Shown in pieces: positions 15,917-25,438 of a DNA stretch of 64,000 bases. The stretch covers positions 1 through 64,000 of the forward strand of contig JAGBVU010000003.1 in NCBI GenBank assembly GCA_017630155.1, written 5' to 3'. Position numbers and translations under genes: made by a program. The number at the start of each line of letters is the position of its first letter. Within the stretch, counting starts at the first letter, position 1. The notes under the pieces were generated by a model that worked only from the letters and a program-made list of their open reading frames with translations, was not told the DNA's origin and did no database searches. Source of the stretch: Bacteroidales bacterium. Lineage in GTDB: Bacteria; Bacteroidota; Bacteroidia; Bacteroidales; UBA932.

Positions 15917-18130
15917 TTAGTTCGCCAATTCGGACATGAATTTGATGCGGACGAGGCGGACCTCCTCTTCAGAGTAGTCACGTCCCAACTCCTTCATCGC
16001 TTCGATTACGGAGTCTGATGATGCGTCGTAGCGGAAGTATTCGTAGATGTCATCGATCTTGTCTTCGTCGATGTTCTGACGGAGATAGTAGTCGATATTG
16101 ATCTTGGTCCCGGCATTGACTATCGCCTCAAGCTCGGCAATGAGTTCGGACAACTCCATATTTTTGGCATCTGCAATATCGTCAAGTGGTATCTTGCGGT
16201 CAATGTTCTGTATTATGTATACTTTGTTTGCTGACTTGTTGACTACAGATTTCACCACGAAATCGGTAGGTCTGTCGATGTCGTTCTCCTCTACATATTT
16301 CTCTATAAGGGCGAGAAACTCTTTACCGTACTTCTTCGCTTTCCCTTCACCTACACCCTGGCAGTTCTTAAGTTCGTCCACTGTGATGGGGTAGTGGAGC
16401 GACATATCCTCGAGTGACGGGTCTGTGAATATGACGAATGGGGGGAGTTTGAGCCTCTTGGAGAGTGAGTGGCGCACATCTTTGAGCATGGCGAAGAGGA
16501 CTGGGTCGGCACCTCCGGCGGCCTGTTTGTTGTTGCCGATGATAACATCTTCATCCTCATCTTCATCGTCTCCATCGGTGAACTCCCTATCTTCTGTCAT
16601 CATGACCTGGTAAGGTGTCTTGAAGAACTCTTCCCCTTTTGGGGTGACGAATGCCAGACCGTATTGTTCTATGTCCTTGTCAAGGAAGTGAAGGATAAGA
16701 CCTTGACGGATGATGGCCATCCAGTAGCGGGGACCTTTGTCTTTCCCGATACCGAAGAGCTCGTGTTGGTGGTGTTCGTAAGATTTGATGATGGAGTTGG
16801 AGACGCCACCAAGTATGTTGGCAAGGTGCTCTGCTTTGAATCTCTCCCTCATCGAGTTGATGAGCTCGATGACGAGCAGAAGGTCCTCCTGACCATCGAA
16901 AAGTTTCTTGGGATGGAGGCAGTTGTCGCAACATCCGCAATTCTCTTCATCATATCCTTCGCCGAAATAGTTGAGGATAATCTTGCGTCTGCATCTGTTG
17001 GACTCTGCATAGGATACAGTCTCCAGAAGGAGCTGTTTGCCGATCTCCTGCTCTGCAAGGGGTTTGCCCTGCATGAACTTTTCGAGTTTCTGTATATCCT
17101 TGTAGCTGTAGAATGCTATGCATTGCCCCTCTTTTCCATCTCGTCCGGCCCTGCCTGTCTCCTGGTAGTACCCTTCGAGCGATTTGGGGATGTCGTAGTG
17201 GATGACAAATCTTACATCCGGTTTGTCGATACCCATGCCGAATGCTATGGTGGCAACTATAACATCCACCTCCTCCATCAGGAATGCGTCCTGGTTTTTG
17301 GCCCTGGTGGCTGCGTCCATGCCGGCGTGGTATGGTCTGGCTTTAATGCCGTTGACATTGAGGAACTCGGCAATGTCTTCCACCTTCTTTCTGCTGAGGC
17401 AGTATATGATACCCGATTTGCCCCTGTTGTTCTTGATGAACTTTATTATCTCCCTTTTGACATTTGTCTTGTCCCTTATCTCGTAATAAAGATTCTTCCT
17501 GTTGAATGAATCCTTGAAGACTTTGGCGTCTGACATGGAGAGGTTTTTCTGGATGTCCGACTGCACTTTTGGGGTGGCTGTCGCTGTGAGGGCTATGATG
17601 GGGGCTACACCTATCTCCTCCACGATGCTTCTTATCTTCCTATACTCAGGTCTGAAGTCGTGTCCCCACTCCGAGATACAGTGGGCCTCGTCGATGGCGT
17701 AGAATGATATTTTAATCTGTTTGAGAAGCTGTATATTCTCCTCTTTTGTCAGAGATTCTGGCGCTACATAGAGGAGTTTGGTGGCACCTGAGAGGAGATC
17801 GTCCTTCACCTCCTGGATTTGTGTCTTGTTGAGTGAGGAGTTGAGGAAATGTGCGACACCCTCTTTGTTTTTGTTGGCAACAAACCCTCTGATGGCATCA
17901 ACCTGATTCTTCATCAGAGCAATCAAAGGAGAGATGACAATGGCTGTACCATCCATTACCAGGGCGGGGAGTTGGTAACATAGTGATTTTCCTCCCCCTG
18001 TAGGCATAAGTACAAATGTGTCGTTTCCTCCGATGAGATGTCTAATTATCTCTTCTTGTTCACCTTTAAAAGAGTCAAAACCAAAAAACTCTTTCAACTT
18101 ATTTAGTAAATCAACTGAAGTTATCTCCAT
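15917..18130 (-). CDS. recQ: ATP-dependent DNA helicase RecQ
   Basis: A 3'-5' helicase in recombination and fork repair. The 737 residues show motif I TGGGKS (44-49), the DEAH box in IDEAHCISEWGHDF, motif VI QETGRAGRDG, the zinc-binding cysteines around CRRKIILNYFGE...CGCCDNC, and an HRDC domain about residues 545-620 (KRLKLPPFVIFTD). About 110 further residues follow HRDC, making it longer than E. coli RecQ (about 610). That extension is acidic and helical and resembles what is seen in Bacteroidota RecQ. It converges on miaA and is divergent from kdsD. A second recQ elsewhere is common in this group. Confidence 0.94.
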   Translation of the reverse strand: MEITSVDLLNKLKEFFGFDSFKGEQEEIIRHLIGGNDTFVLMPTGGGKSLCYQLPALVMDGTAIVISPLIALMKNQVDAIRGFVANKNKEGVAHFLNSSLNKTQIQEVKDDLLSGATKLLYVAPESLTKEENIQLLKQIKISFYAIDEAHCISEWGHDFRPEYRKIRSIVEEIGVAPIIALTATATPKVQSDIQKNLSMSDAKVFKDSFNRKNLYYEIRDKTNVKREIIKFIKNNRGKSGIIYCLSRKKVEDIAEFLNVNGIKARPYHAGMDAATRAKNQDAFLMEEVDVIVATIAFGMGIDKPDVRFVIHYDIPKSLEGYYQETGRAGRDGKEGQCIAFYSYKDIQKLEKFMQGKPLAEQEIGKQLLLETVSYAESNRCRRKIILNYFGEGYDEENCGCCDNCLHPKKLFDGQEDLLLVIELINSMRERFKAEHLANILGGVSNSIIKSYEHHQHELFGIGKDKGPRYWMAIIRQGLILHFLDKDIEQYGLAFVTPKGEEFFKTPYQVMMTEDREFTDGDDEDEDEDVIIGNNKQAAGGADPVLFAMLKDVRHSLSKRLKLPPFVIFTDPSLEDMSLHYPITVDELKNCQGVGEGKAKKYGKEFLALIEKYVEENDIDRPTDFVVKSVVNKSANKVYIIQNIDRKIPLDDIADAKNMELSELIAELEAIVNAGTKINIDYYLRQNIDEDKIDDIYEYFRYDASSDSVIEAMKELGRDYSEEEVRLVRIKFMSELAN

Positions 18131-18138
18131 ATTTTTGT

Positions 18139-18146
18139 TACCTTTG
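18139..18146 (+). promoter_or_regulatory. -7 box of the kdsD-nhaA operon
   Basis: TACCTTTG (TAnnTTTG) lies 53 bases before the kdsD ATG in the gap divergent from recQ. A TTG at the right distance is not visible. Confidence 0.5.
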
Positions 18147-18199
18147 TGCCCTCTAAATTACCAAAAAAAATTAACAAACGGTAAAATTTATTTTTTTAT

Positions 18200-18814
18200 A
18201 TGGCAACAAATTGCAGAAACCTGGGAGAAATTGCGTTGGAAGTGATTGCAAAAGAAGCAGAAGCGATACAAAATCTGTCGTCTGTAATAGATGAAAATTT
18301 TTCTCGGGTGGTGAATCTTATAAAGAGTATAAAGGGGCGTGTGGTGATAACTGGTGTGGGAAAAAGCGGTATTATTGCAAGCAAGATAGTGGCGACAATG
18401 AATTCTACCGGCACCAAGGCCCAGTTCCTCCACGCAGCAGATGCTATGCACGGTGACCTGGGTATGGTGAGCAGTGATGATGTGGTGATTGTGATATCAA
18501 AAAGCGGGGATACTGCAGAGATTAAAAATCTGGTCCCTTATGTGAGAAATATTGGTGCACCAATAGTGGCAATGGTATCCAATCTCGATTCGTATCTGGC
18601 AACAAATGCTGACTATATTCTGTATGCTCCGGTGAAAAGTGAGGCATGTCTGTGCAATCTTGCCCCCACTGTAAGCACCACTGTCCATCTCGTGTTAGGC
18701 GATGCTCTGGCTGTGGCTCTCGAGCAGGAGAAGATGTTTACGGCTGAAGATTTTGCAAGGGTACACCCGGGTGGTACTCTAGGTACTGTGTCAAGAAACA
18801 AACAATCTCTGTAA
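18200..18814 (+). CDS. kdsD: Arabinose-5-phosphate isomerase, single SIS domain (KpsF/GutQ family)
   Basis: It interconverts ribulose 5-phosphate and arabinose 5-phosphate, the first step to Kdo for lipopolysaccharide. The 204 residues comprise only the SIS domain: VVITGVGKSGIIASKI, then HAADAMHGDLGM, ISKSGDTAEI and the terminal FARVHPGGTLG. Two-domain KdsD proteins (about 320 residues) continue with a CBS pair. Here a stop follows shortly after the HPGG motif. A CBS-less isomerase is known in Bacteroides fragilis, so this is likely its normal form. It is followed by nhaA after 18 bases. Confidence 0.9.
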   Translation: MATNCRNLGEIALEVIAKEAEAIQNLSSVIDENFSRVVNLIKSIKGRVVITGVGKSGIIASKIVATMNSTGTKAQFLHAADAMHGDLGMVSSDDVVIVISKSGDTAEIKNLVPYVRNIGAPIVAMVSNLDSYLATNADYILYAPVKSEACLCNLAPTVSTTVHLVLGDALAVALEQEKMFTAEDFARVHPGGTLGTVSRNKQSL

Positions 18815-18832
18815 AAATAAATTTTAGTGAAT

Positions 18833-20203
18833 ATGACAGAAAATATCGACTTGAACACCTCTCCAAAACATTCTAAAGTTAGAGGTATGCTGCACTCTTT
18901 TCTGGAGAGTCAGACCTCTGGTGGTTTGGTTTTGCTGATCTGTACAATCATCGCTTTGGTGGTGGCAAACGTCCCTTCACTGGCACATTTGCAGGAGCTA
19001 TGGCATATCAATGCTGGTATCACTATCGGTGATTTCAAACTTGAGATGTCTGTTATGCACTGGATCAACGATGCGCTGATGGCAGTTTTCTTCTTTGTGG
19101 TGGGTCTGGAGATCAAGAGAGAGATGCTTGTTGGTGAGCTATCTTCTGTAAAGAAGGCTACTCTACCAATCTTCGCTGCTTTGGGTGGAATGCTGGTTCC
19201 TGCTGCCATCTATGCCATTTTCAATCACGGTACACCTACCTCCAACGGTTGGGGTATCCCGATGGCAACAGATATTGCATTTGCTGTGGGTGTTATCTCT
19301 ATCCTTGGCAAAAGGTGCCCATCTGCACTTAAGATTTTCCTTCTGGCTTTGGCTATTGTGGATGATTTGGGGGCCATAATTGTATTGGCACTCTTCTATC
19401 CAAGCCACGAACTAAGTTTTGTCTATATGGGACTTGCCCTGGTGGTTTTCCTTATATTGATGATGTTCAATAAGATGAAGGTGAACTCTCCTTATATCTA
19501 TATGATTTTCGGTCTTGTGTTGTGGTATTTTGTGTTCAGATCTGGAATACACGCCACTATCGCGGGTGTGCTGCTTGCCATCACAATCCCATCAAAGACC
19601 ACTATCAATGAGGTGAGATTCTTTGTGAAAGTGAAGCATCTTATGGACAAGTTCAAGGAGAACAGCAATGGTGAGGTGGAGGTTCTGGCCAATCCCAAAC
19701 AGATGGAGGTTATCCACGATATCAATGAAGAGGTGGATGCCATCAATCCCCTTATGCACAGGTTTGAGTCTGCTCTCCATCCGATTTCGCACTTCCTCAT
19801 AATCCCTCTTTTTGCACTTGCAAATGCTGGGGTGACACTTGATGGAAGCATTTTGGCTATGTCCCCTATGCCGGCAGTGGTACCTGGTGTGTTCTTCGGA
19901 CTATTGTTGGGAAAACCTATAGGTATCACCCTTTTCAGCTTTATCTCAGTCAAAACCAGACTGGCAGAACTTCCTGCTGGAGTTCCATGGAAACAGGTGT
20001 TCGCAATGGGTATGGTGGCTGGTATAGGCTTTACAATGTCGATATTTGTGGACAATCTGGCATTTACCGACCCGGTACATCTGAATATTGGAAAGGCTGC
20101 TATTCTGGTGACTTCGTTTGCTTCGGCGGTTTGTGGTATGCTCGCAATTCTTCTGACTACTTCCAAGGTTCCCAGTACCAAACAGAAAAAAAGAAAAATG
20201 TAA
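18833..20203 (+). CDS. nhaA: Na+/H+ antiporter NhaA
   Basis: An inner-membrane antiporter exporting Na+ in exchange for protons. The length is 456 residues from the ATG at 18833; an in-frame GTG at 18827 is an alternative. The adjacent aspartates D177-D178 in AIVDDLGAIIVLALFY are the ion-binding pair, and WGIPMATDIAFAVG and the GMVAGIGFTMSIFV helix are diagnostic. About 12 hydrophobic segments are present. A ~50-residue charged insertion (about 260-310, KVKHLMDKFKENSNGEVEVL) between helices lengthens it beyond the E. coli protein (388). It is probably cotranscribed with kdsD and the FKBP gene. Confidence 0.95.
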   Translation: MTENIDLNTSPKHSKVRGMLHSFLESQTSGGLVLLICTIIALVVANVPSLAHLQELWHINAGITIGDFKLEMSVMHWINDALMAVFFFVVGLEIKREMLVGELSSVKKATLPIFAALGGMLVPAAIYAIFNHGTPTSNGWGIPMATDIAFAVGVISILGKRCPSALKIFLLALAIVDDLGAIIVLALFYPSHELSFVYMGLALVVFLILMMFNKMKVNSPYIYMIFGLVLWYFVFRSGIHATIAGVLLAITIPSKTTINEVRFFVKVKHLMDKFKENSNGEVEVLANPKQMEVIHDINEEVDAINPLMHRFESALHPISHFLIIPLFALANAGVTLDGSILAMSPMPAVVPGVFFGLLLGKPIGITLFSFISVKTRLAELPAGVPWKQVFAMGMVAGIGFTMSIFVDNLAFTDPVHLNIGKAAILVTSFASAVCGMLAILLTTSKVPSTKQKKRKM

Positions 20204-20225
20204 AAAAATAATATTTGAAACGATT

Positions 20226-20930
20226 ATGAAAGCAATTAGACTATTCGTGGCAATGTGCCTTATGGGAACACTTCTGTTCTCATCTTGTAAATTCAACGCT
20301 GGTGAACGTATCCCTGGTACTACCAGTGCAAAAGTTGACTCGGTAAGTTATGCTCTTGGTGCATATTTTGGTGGTATGATCAAAAGCTCTGACTTCGGTG
20401 AGCTTAACAAATGTGAGATCAAAAAAGGTCTTAACGATATGATGAAGGGTGGTGAGATGGATATCCCTGAAGAGGAGATTATGCAGGTTATCCAGTCACA
20501 CCTTATGAAGAGGATGAATGCCATAGCAGAGATGAATGCTGTTGAGGGTGAGTCATTCCTTGCTAAAAATGGTGAGAAAGAGGGTGTTGTAACCCTAGAA
20601 TCAGGTCTTCAGTATAAAGTTATCGAAGAGGGTGCAGGTGTATCACCTATGGCTGCTGACACTGTGGAGGTTCACTATACCGGCAAACTTCTGGATGGTA
20701 CTGTATTTGATTCATCTGTAGAGAGGGGCGAGCCTGCCAAATTCCCACTTTCGGGTGTTATCAAGGGTTGGTCAGAGGGTCTTACCTATGCTAAAGAGGG
20801 TGGTAAGATCGAGCTTTACATCCCTTCTAACCTGGGTTATGGTCCTCGTGGGTATGGCAACATCCCTGCTAACTCAACCCTTGTTTTCGAGGTAGAACTT
20901 CTTAAAGTTTTCCCTGCTCAGGAGAAATAG
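20226..20930 (+). CDS. FKBP-type peptidyl-prolyl isomerase lipoprotein
   Basis: A 234-residue envelope protein that isomerises proline peptide bonds and probably assists folding outside the cytoplasm. The signal peptide ends in the lipobox LFSSC with C21 as lipidated residue. An FKBP_N-type helical dimerisation region spans about 35-105, and the FKBP domain runs from ~125 (VHYTGKLLDGTVFDSS through IPSNLGYGPRGYG to LVFEVELL). The key aromatic and Asp positions of FKBP (Y, F-D, I, W) appear intact. It is the third gene after kdsD and nhaA, followed by two hairpins. Confidence 0.93.
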   Translation: MKAIRLFVAMCLMGTLLFSSCKFNAGERIPGTTSAKVDSVSYALGAYFGGMIKSSDFGELNKCEIKKGLNDMMKGGEMDIPEEEIMQVIQSHLMKRMNAIAEMNAVEGESFLAKNGEKEGVVTLESGLQYKVIEEGAGVSPMAADTVEVHYTGKLLDGTVFDSSVERGEPAKFPLSGVIKGWSEGLTYAKEGGKIELYIPSNLGYGPRGYGNIPANSTLVFEVELLKVFPAQEK

Positions 20931-20934
20931 TAAA

Positions 20935-20956
20935 GATGCCCGATTTGCTCGGGCAT
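20935..20956. repeat. Hairpin ATGCCCGA/TCGGGCAT after the FKBP gene
   Basis: An eight-base stem with loop TTTGC, 5 bases after the stop, without a T-run. The stem is the same as the miaA/recQ hairpin, but the loop differs from ACAGAG. Confidence 0.5.
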
Positions 20957-20985
20957 GATGGTGGTTCTTAACCGGCCATATAGAG

Positions 20986-21018
20986 GAGGTGATCAGTGAT
21001 GGTCACCTCTTTCTTTAT
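20986..21018 (+). terminator. Intrinsic terminator after the FKBP gene
   Basis: The stem GAGGTGA (20986-20992)/TCACCTC (21003-21009) is followed by TTTCTTT. It would end the kdsD-nhaA-FKBP transcript. Confidence 0.7.
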
Positions 21019-21047
21019 ATATTTTATATATAAATCATAAAAATTTT

Positions 21048-21055
21048 TACCTTTG
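21048..21055 (+). promoter_or_regulatory. -7 box upstream of the 749-residue protein gene
   Basis: TACCTTTG lies 20 bases before the ATG at 21076, right after the FKBP terminator. No -33 TTG is seen in the AT-rich stretch upstream. Confidence 0.55.
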
Positions 21056-21075
21056 TGAGTTAAACTGCGTGAACT

Positions 21076-23325
21076 ATGAACAGAAAAATCGTAATTACAT
21101 GCACTATACTGGCTGTGTTGCTCCTCGGGGGGATAGGCTTTGGTTTCTATAAGCTTTTTTTCTCTTCAGATCAGATGGATACACAGATGGCAGATATGAG
21201 GGGGGATGCTATCAAGGCGGTCCCTGCCGATGCTGTGATGGTATACGATTTTGCCTCTTTTGATGATGTCAAAGGGATGTGTGCTGATGGTTCTGGCTTC
21301 TCGGATTTTATCAATGGGGAGAGCCAGCTTGTGAAGTTTATAAAGATGTGTTCACAGGTGAAGAGTGATGACGGTGCGATTCTTTCGCTTCATTACTCTG
21401 CCAAAAATACAGTCTCATTCCTGTTTGTCCTCTCTGTGGAGAATCAGGAGGATAGGGAGGATCTGAAGGAGCACCTGGCAGATTTCTGCTCGGGGGTAAT
21501 AAACAAAAAGTACAGCGGTATCACCATCAGCAAGGCTGTAATCCCGGGCATAAGTTATTCTTTTTATAATAACTATTTGATAGCGAGTACTTCCCATGTG
21601 ACTGTGGAGTCCTCTATAAGGCATCTGGAGAGTAAAACTTCGATACTCGACAATCCCCTTTACAGCAGTATGGCCAAATCTGTGGGAGGGAAGGTGATTC
21701 TTCACATAAATCACCAGAATATTGGTAAACTCTTCTCCGGTGCGGTAAATTACGGATATCTTGGGAGGGCCACATTCTTCTCTTCATTTGCTTCGTGGAG
21801 CTCTTTTACAATAGATCCTATGGGGTCGGCGTTTTATTGTGACGGCAAACTTTTGAGTACCGCCGGAGTCGGCAATTTCTCCAATGTTTTCTCGCTGCAG
21901 AAGAGCCGTAGCACTGACGTTCTGGATATTTTGCCGCATAATACAGAGTATGTGATAACTATGCCGCTATATAGCCCTGAGGCATACCTTGAATCGTATG
22001 TTTCATATCTTGAGGCTATAAAGAAGATGAAGGATTATTCTTATCTCAACAGTGTGGCTCCTGAGAGGATAGGTGAGACTATCTCTCCGAAACAGTGGTT
22101 CCTCGATATGGAGGTGGAGGAGATCGCTGTAGCCTCGATTCCTGATGAGAAAGGGGGAGAGAGGATTGTTATGATGAAGGTGGAGGACCCGTCAGGGATG
22201 AAACTCTACAAGGGTTATCTTAAGACACTTCTTGGGAGACTATTTACCCCGACCACTGAAGAGTCTTTCTCTGTGATAGGCAAATGGGTGGTGGTAGGTA
22301 GTGAGAGGATGGTGGAGAAGATGGCAGCCCAGGTGGAGAACGAACTCTTCTTCTCTCTGGAGATGTATCTGAACCAGACCCCAGCAGCCTCCATATGTAA
22401 GGATCAGGTCTCTGCACTGGGGGTGGTGAATCTCTCCAGATGTACAGATTCTTTGGGCAAATATTTTAAGGAGGAATATAGCAAGCATATTGTGGAGGGT
22501 GTGGGCGAAAATAATTTCAACTATTTGACATTCAGTCTGGTCAATGATGGAAAGGGTGTTATTCCACATGTAAAATGGTATTTTGAGAATCTGGAGGTGC
22601 TTCCCCAGCCACCTGTGGCTGAGATATCGACATCTTCTGCTGCTGTATATGACGATGCTGTGCTGGAGGTTCCTCAGGGGCCATTCCCTGTGAAAAACTT
22701 CATCAACGGAAAGGGGAATTATCTTCAGCAGTTGGATGATGATAAGTTGAGGCTGCTCGATGAGAACAAGAGGGGTGTATGGACAGTTCCGTTCGAGGGG
22801 AGGTTGTGCGGATTTGTGGAGCAGGTGGACCACTATAAGAACAATAAACTGCAGATGCTGTTCTGCTCTGGCAACAGATTGTGTATGCTGGACAGACTTG
22901 GACGATGGGTCAAATCGTACCCGCTGCAGCTCCCTAAGGGTGTAGCGCTGGGCCCCAAAGTCTACGATTTTGAAGGGAACAGGAGTTATACACTGATGGT
23001 GCTCCATACGGACAATACAATAGGTATGTACGATATTGGGGGTAGGGCGATAAGTTCGTGGACCTCTTTGGCAATATCGGAGAAGATAGTATCGATGCCT
23101 GAGATGTTGGAGATGGGGGGAGAGAGATATTGGGTTGTCAGGACAGGTTACCAGACAATAATATGCAACAGTGGTGGTGCCCCTGTTGCAGACTTTACAA
23201 AGAAGAGAAAATTGACATCAGATACCAAGGTCGAGAAGAGATCAGACAGGGAGGTGGTGGTAACTGCCGTGGACGGGAGAGATATGGTCCTGAATTTGCA
23301 GACCGGGGTAATGAAGAAACTGTAA
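21076..23325 (+). CDS. Membrane-anchored protein of unknown function, 749 residues
   Basis: I do not recognise a family with confidence. Residues 7-29 form an N-terminal transmembrane anchor (IVITCTILAVLLLGGIGFGFY) with few positive charges after it, so the large remainder is predicted to be periplasmic. Residues ~45-500 contain long alternating hydrophobic strands and helices typical of the big 'DUF3352-like' anchored proteins. The last ~200 residues read as a beta-rich repeat region (LQQLDDDKLRLLDENKRGVW, then MLDRLGRWVK and MYDIGGRAISSW) that looks like incomplete beta-propeller blades. It starts an operon with DUF4834, an ABC transporter and an acyl-CoA ligase, so an envelope or lipid role is plausible but unproven. 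Confidence 0.75.
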   Translation: MNRKIVITCTILAVLLLGGIGFGFYKLFFSSDQMDTQMADMRGDAIKAVPADAVMVYDFASFDDVKGMCADGSGFSDFINGESQLVKFIKMCSQVKSDDGAILSLHYSAKNTVSFLFVLSVENQEDREDLKEHLADFCSGVINKKYSGITISKAVIPGISYSFYNNYLIASTSHVTVESSIRHLESKTSILDNPLYSSMAKSVGGKVILHINHQNIGKLFSGAVNYGYLGRATFFSSFASWSSFTIDPMGSAFYCDGKLLSTAGVGNFSNVFSLQKSRSTDVLDILPHNTEYVITMPLYSPEAYLESYVSYLEAIKKMKDYSYLNSVAPERIGETISPKQWFLDMEVEEIAVASIPDEKGGERIVMMKVEDPSGMKLYKGYLKTLLGRLFTPTTEESFSVIGKWVVVGSERMVEKMAAQVENELFFSLEMYLNQTPAASICKDQVSALGVVNLSRCTDSLGKYFKEEYSKHIVEGVGENNFNYLTFSLVNDGKGVIPHVKWYFENLEVLPQPPVAEISTSSAAVYDDAVLEVPQGPFPVKNFINGKGNYLQQLDDDKLRLLDENKRGVWTVPFEGRLCGFVEQVDHYKNNKLQMLFCSGNRLCMLDRLGRWVKSYPLQLPKGVALGPKVYDFEGNRSYTLMVLHTDNTIGMYDIGGRAISSWTSLAISEKIVSMPEMLEMGGERYWVVRTGYQTIICNSGGAPVADFTKKRKLTSDTKVEKRSDREVVVTAVDGRDMVLNLQTGVMKKL

Positions 23326-23335
23326 AACTGAAATT

Positions 23336-23602
23336 ATGATCATTACATTCCTGTTGATTTGTTTTTCCATTTTCTTTTTGGTCTCATCACTGGTGAGGAT
23401 ACTTCTGTCAGTGGTCTTCAGACGTGCACAGAAAAGGGAGGCGAATCGGTATCAGCAAGGTTATAGCGCTGGAGAGCATCAGACCCACAAGAAGGAGGGT
23501 GAGGTATATGTCTCATCACCCGCTCCAGAGGGGCAGGATAAGGTGGTGGAGAAGGATATGGGTGAGTATGTGGATTTTGAAACAGTAAAAGAGGAGGAGT
23601 AG
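23336..23602 (+). CDS. DUF4834 family small membrane protein
   Basis: An 88-residue protein with one N-terminal transmembrane helix (IITFLLICFSIFFLVSSLVRILL), a basic stretch (FRRAQKREANRY) that places the tail in the cytoplasm, and an acidic C-terminus (YVDFETVKEEE). The layout fits DUF4834, found in Bacteroidota. Function unknown. It lies 10 bases after the large anchored protein and one base before the ABC transporter gene. Confidence 0.7.
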   Translation: MIITFLLICFSIFFLVSSLVRILLSVVFRRAQKREANRYQQGYSAGEHQTHKKEGEVYVSSPAPEGQDKVVEKDMGEYVDFETVKEEE

Positions 23603-23603
23603 A

Positions 23604-25427
23604 ATGGATACATTCAAAAGGTTATTGGCATATGCGAAGCCATACAGAAGGTTCTGGCCGGGATATCTTATCCTGTCGATCTTCTCGGTGGTGTTCGGTG
23701 TGGTGAACTATGCCCTCATAGATCCCCTTCTGACAGTACTTTTTGATTCGGATACTGTGGCGACAACTGCCGCTCTTCCCGAATTCTCTTTCACTATCGA
23801 CTACTTCTATGGGGTGTTTGAGTACTATCTGGTGAAAATTATAGGTGATAAGAGTGTTTTGGCGGGGCTGCTGTTTGTGTGTTTTATCCTTATAGCTGCA
23901 TCTTTCCTCTCCAATCTCACCAGGTTCTGGTCGCAGAAGATACTTGTCAATATGAAGACCCATATTATGAAAGGTATCAGAAGGGACCTCTTCAATGTCA
24001 TCACCAAACTCCATATAGGGTATTTCCACGACCAGAGAAAGGGGGATATCCTATCAAGTGTCTCAAATGATGTCAATGAGGTGCAGAACTCTGTGGCGGC
24101 GAGTTTCCATATCATATTCAGGGAGCCACTGCTGATCATCGGTTTTATGGCGGGACTTTTCTATATGTCCCCTAAGCTGACCCTGGTGACGCTGCTGACC
24201 CTCCCTATATCGGCTTTGGTAATCGGAGGCGTCTCTCGTAAACTGAAGAGGGGTGCTGTTCAGACCCAATCCCTTCTCGGGAGGATAATCAGTCAGTTTG
24301 AGGAGGCGATATCCGGTGCACGTATCATCAAGGCTTTCAATGCCCAGAAGTATGTCAGGGACAATTTTGAGAAGACCAATGAGGAGCATAAGGAGATCAG
24401 CCGCTCGATTTTTACCAGACAGGAGCTTGCATCTCCACTATCTGAATTTCTGGGAATATCTGTGGCGGTAGGTGTATTGTTCTTTGGTGGCTGGCTTCAG
24501 ATGAGGGGTGAGCTTGGGATGACATTGCCAGAATTTGTGGTCTATATTGCCTTCTACTGGAGGGTGCTGGAGCCCTCAAAGGCTATCGCCAATGCCTATG
24601 CAAATGTGCAGAGGGGGCTGGTGTCGGGCAACAGGATATTTGCCATCCTGGATGTGGCATCGGAGATTAAAAATAGGGAGAATCCATTGCCACTGTCATC
24701 GTTTGATGAGGGGATTGTGTTTGAAAATGTCTCTTTCCAATATACAAACGAGCCTGTGCTCAAGGGGATTGACCTTACCATTCCGAAAGGGAAGATGGTG
24801 GCACTTGTGGGCCCTTCCGGGGCAGGAAAGTCAACATTAGCAGATCTTATCCCCAGATTTTATGATGTGACAAGCGGATCCATCAAACTTGATGGAAAGG
24901 ATATAAGGGAGTATAACCAGAAGGATCTCATCTCCCTGATGGGCATTGTGACTCAGGAGGCAATACTCTTCAACGATACCGTGTACAATAACATCACCTT
25001 CGGGATGGAGAATGTGACCAGAGAGGATGTGGAGAATGCTGCTAGGATTGCAAATGCAGAGGAGTTTATCCTTGCTCTGGAGAATGGTTACGATACAAAT
25101 ATTGGTGACAGGGGGGCTAAACTCTCCGGAGGACAAAGACAGAGGCTGGCTATCGCAAGGGCGGTGCTGAAGAATCCACCTATCCTCATCCTTGATGAGG
25201 CGACCTCTGCTCTCGATACTGAAAGCGAAAGGCTTGTGCAGGATGCTTTGACCAAATTGATGCAGAACAGGACATCGGTGGTCATTGCCCACAGGCTTTC
25301 AACTATACAACATGCAGACGAGATAGTCGTGCTGCAGGATGGTAAGATCGTGGAAAAAGGGTCTCACCACCAATTGTTAAACCAAAAAGGGTTGTATTCA
25401 CACTTGTGTGAGTTGCAGTCCTTCTAA
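23604..25427 (+). CDS. ABC transporter half-molecule, permease fused to ATPase (MsbA-like)
   Basis: A 607-residue exporter-type ABC protein acting as a homodimer. Six transmembrane helices lie in residues ~15-320. The nucleotide-binding domain carries Walker A GPSGAGKST (near residue 395), the signature LSGGQRQRLA (near 505) and Walker B ILILDEATSALD, with the H-loop VIAHRLST. Architecture and length match lipid-exporting MsbA proteins, but substrate cannot be assigned from sequence alone. Downstream is an acyl-CoA ligase gene after 11 bases, which supports a lipid context. Confidence 0.92.
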   Translation: MDTFKRLLAYAKPYRRFWPGYLILSIFSVVFGVVNYALIDPLLTVLFDSDTVATTAALPEFSFTIDYFYGVFEYYLVKIIGDKSVLAGLLFVCFILIAASFLSNLTRFWSQKILVNMKTHIMKGIRRDLFNVITKLHIGYFHDQRKGDILSSVSNDVNEVQNSVAASFHIIFREPLLIIGFMAGLFYMSPKLTLVTLLTLPISALVIGGVSRKLKRGAVQTQSLLGRIISQFEEAISGARIIKAFNAQKYVRDNFEKTNEEHKEISRSIFTRQELASPLSEFLGISVAVGVLFFGGWLQMRGELGMTLPEFVVYIAFYWRVLEPSKAIANAYANVQRGLVSGNRIFAILDVASEIKNRENPLPLSSFDEGIVFENVSFQYTNEPVLKGIDLTIPKGKMVALVGPSGAGKSTLADLIPRFYDVTSGSIKLDGKDIREYNQKDLISLMGIVTQEAILFNDTVYNNITFGMENVTREDVENAARIANAEEFILALENGYDTNIGDRGAKLSGGQRQRLAIARAVLKNPPILILDEATSALDTESERLVQDALTKLMQNRTSVVIAHRLSTIQHADEIVVLQDGKIVEKGSHHQLLNQKGLYSHLCELQSF

Positions 25428-25438
25428 ATTTGAAGAAT

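Noticed and set aside
16469..17509. 346-residue open frame on the plus strand
   Set aside because: Antisense to recQ, whose motifs are complete; the frame is a codon-bias shadow without a recognisable domain.
18200..18814. KdsD truncated by mutation (missing CBS domains)
   Set aside because: The frame ends cleanly after the SIS domain with no CBS remnant before nhaA; single-domain enzymes are known in Bacteroides.
20935..20956. Intrinsic terminator right after the FKBP gene
   Set aside because: The stem is good but no T-run follows; the hairpin at 20986-21018 is the better terminator.
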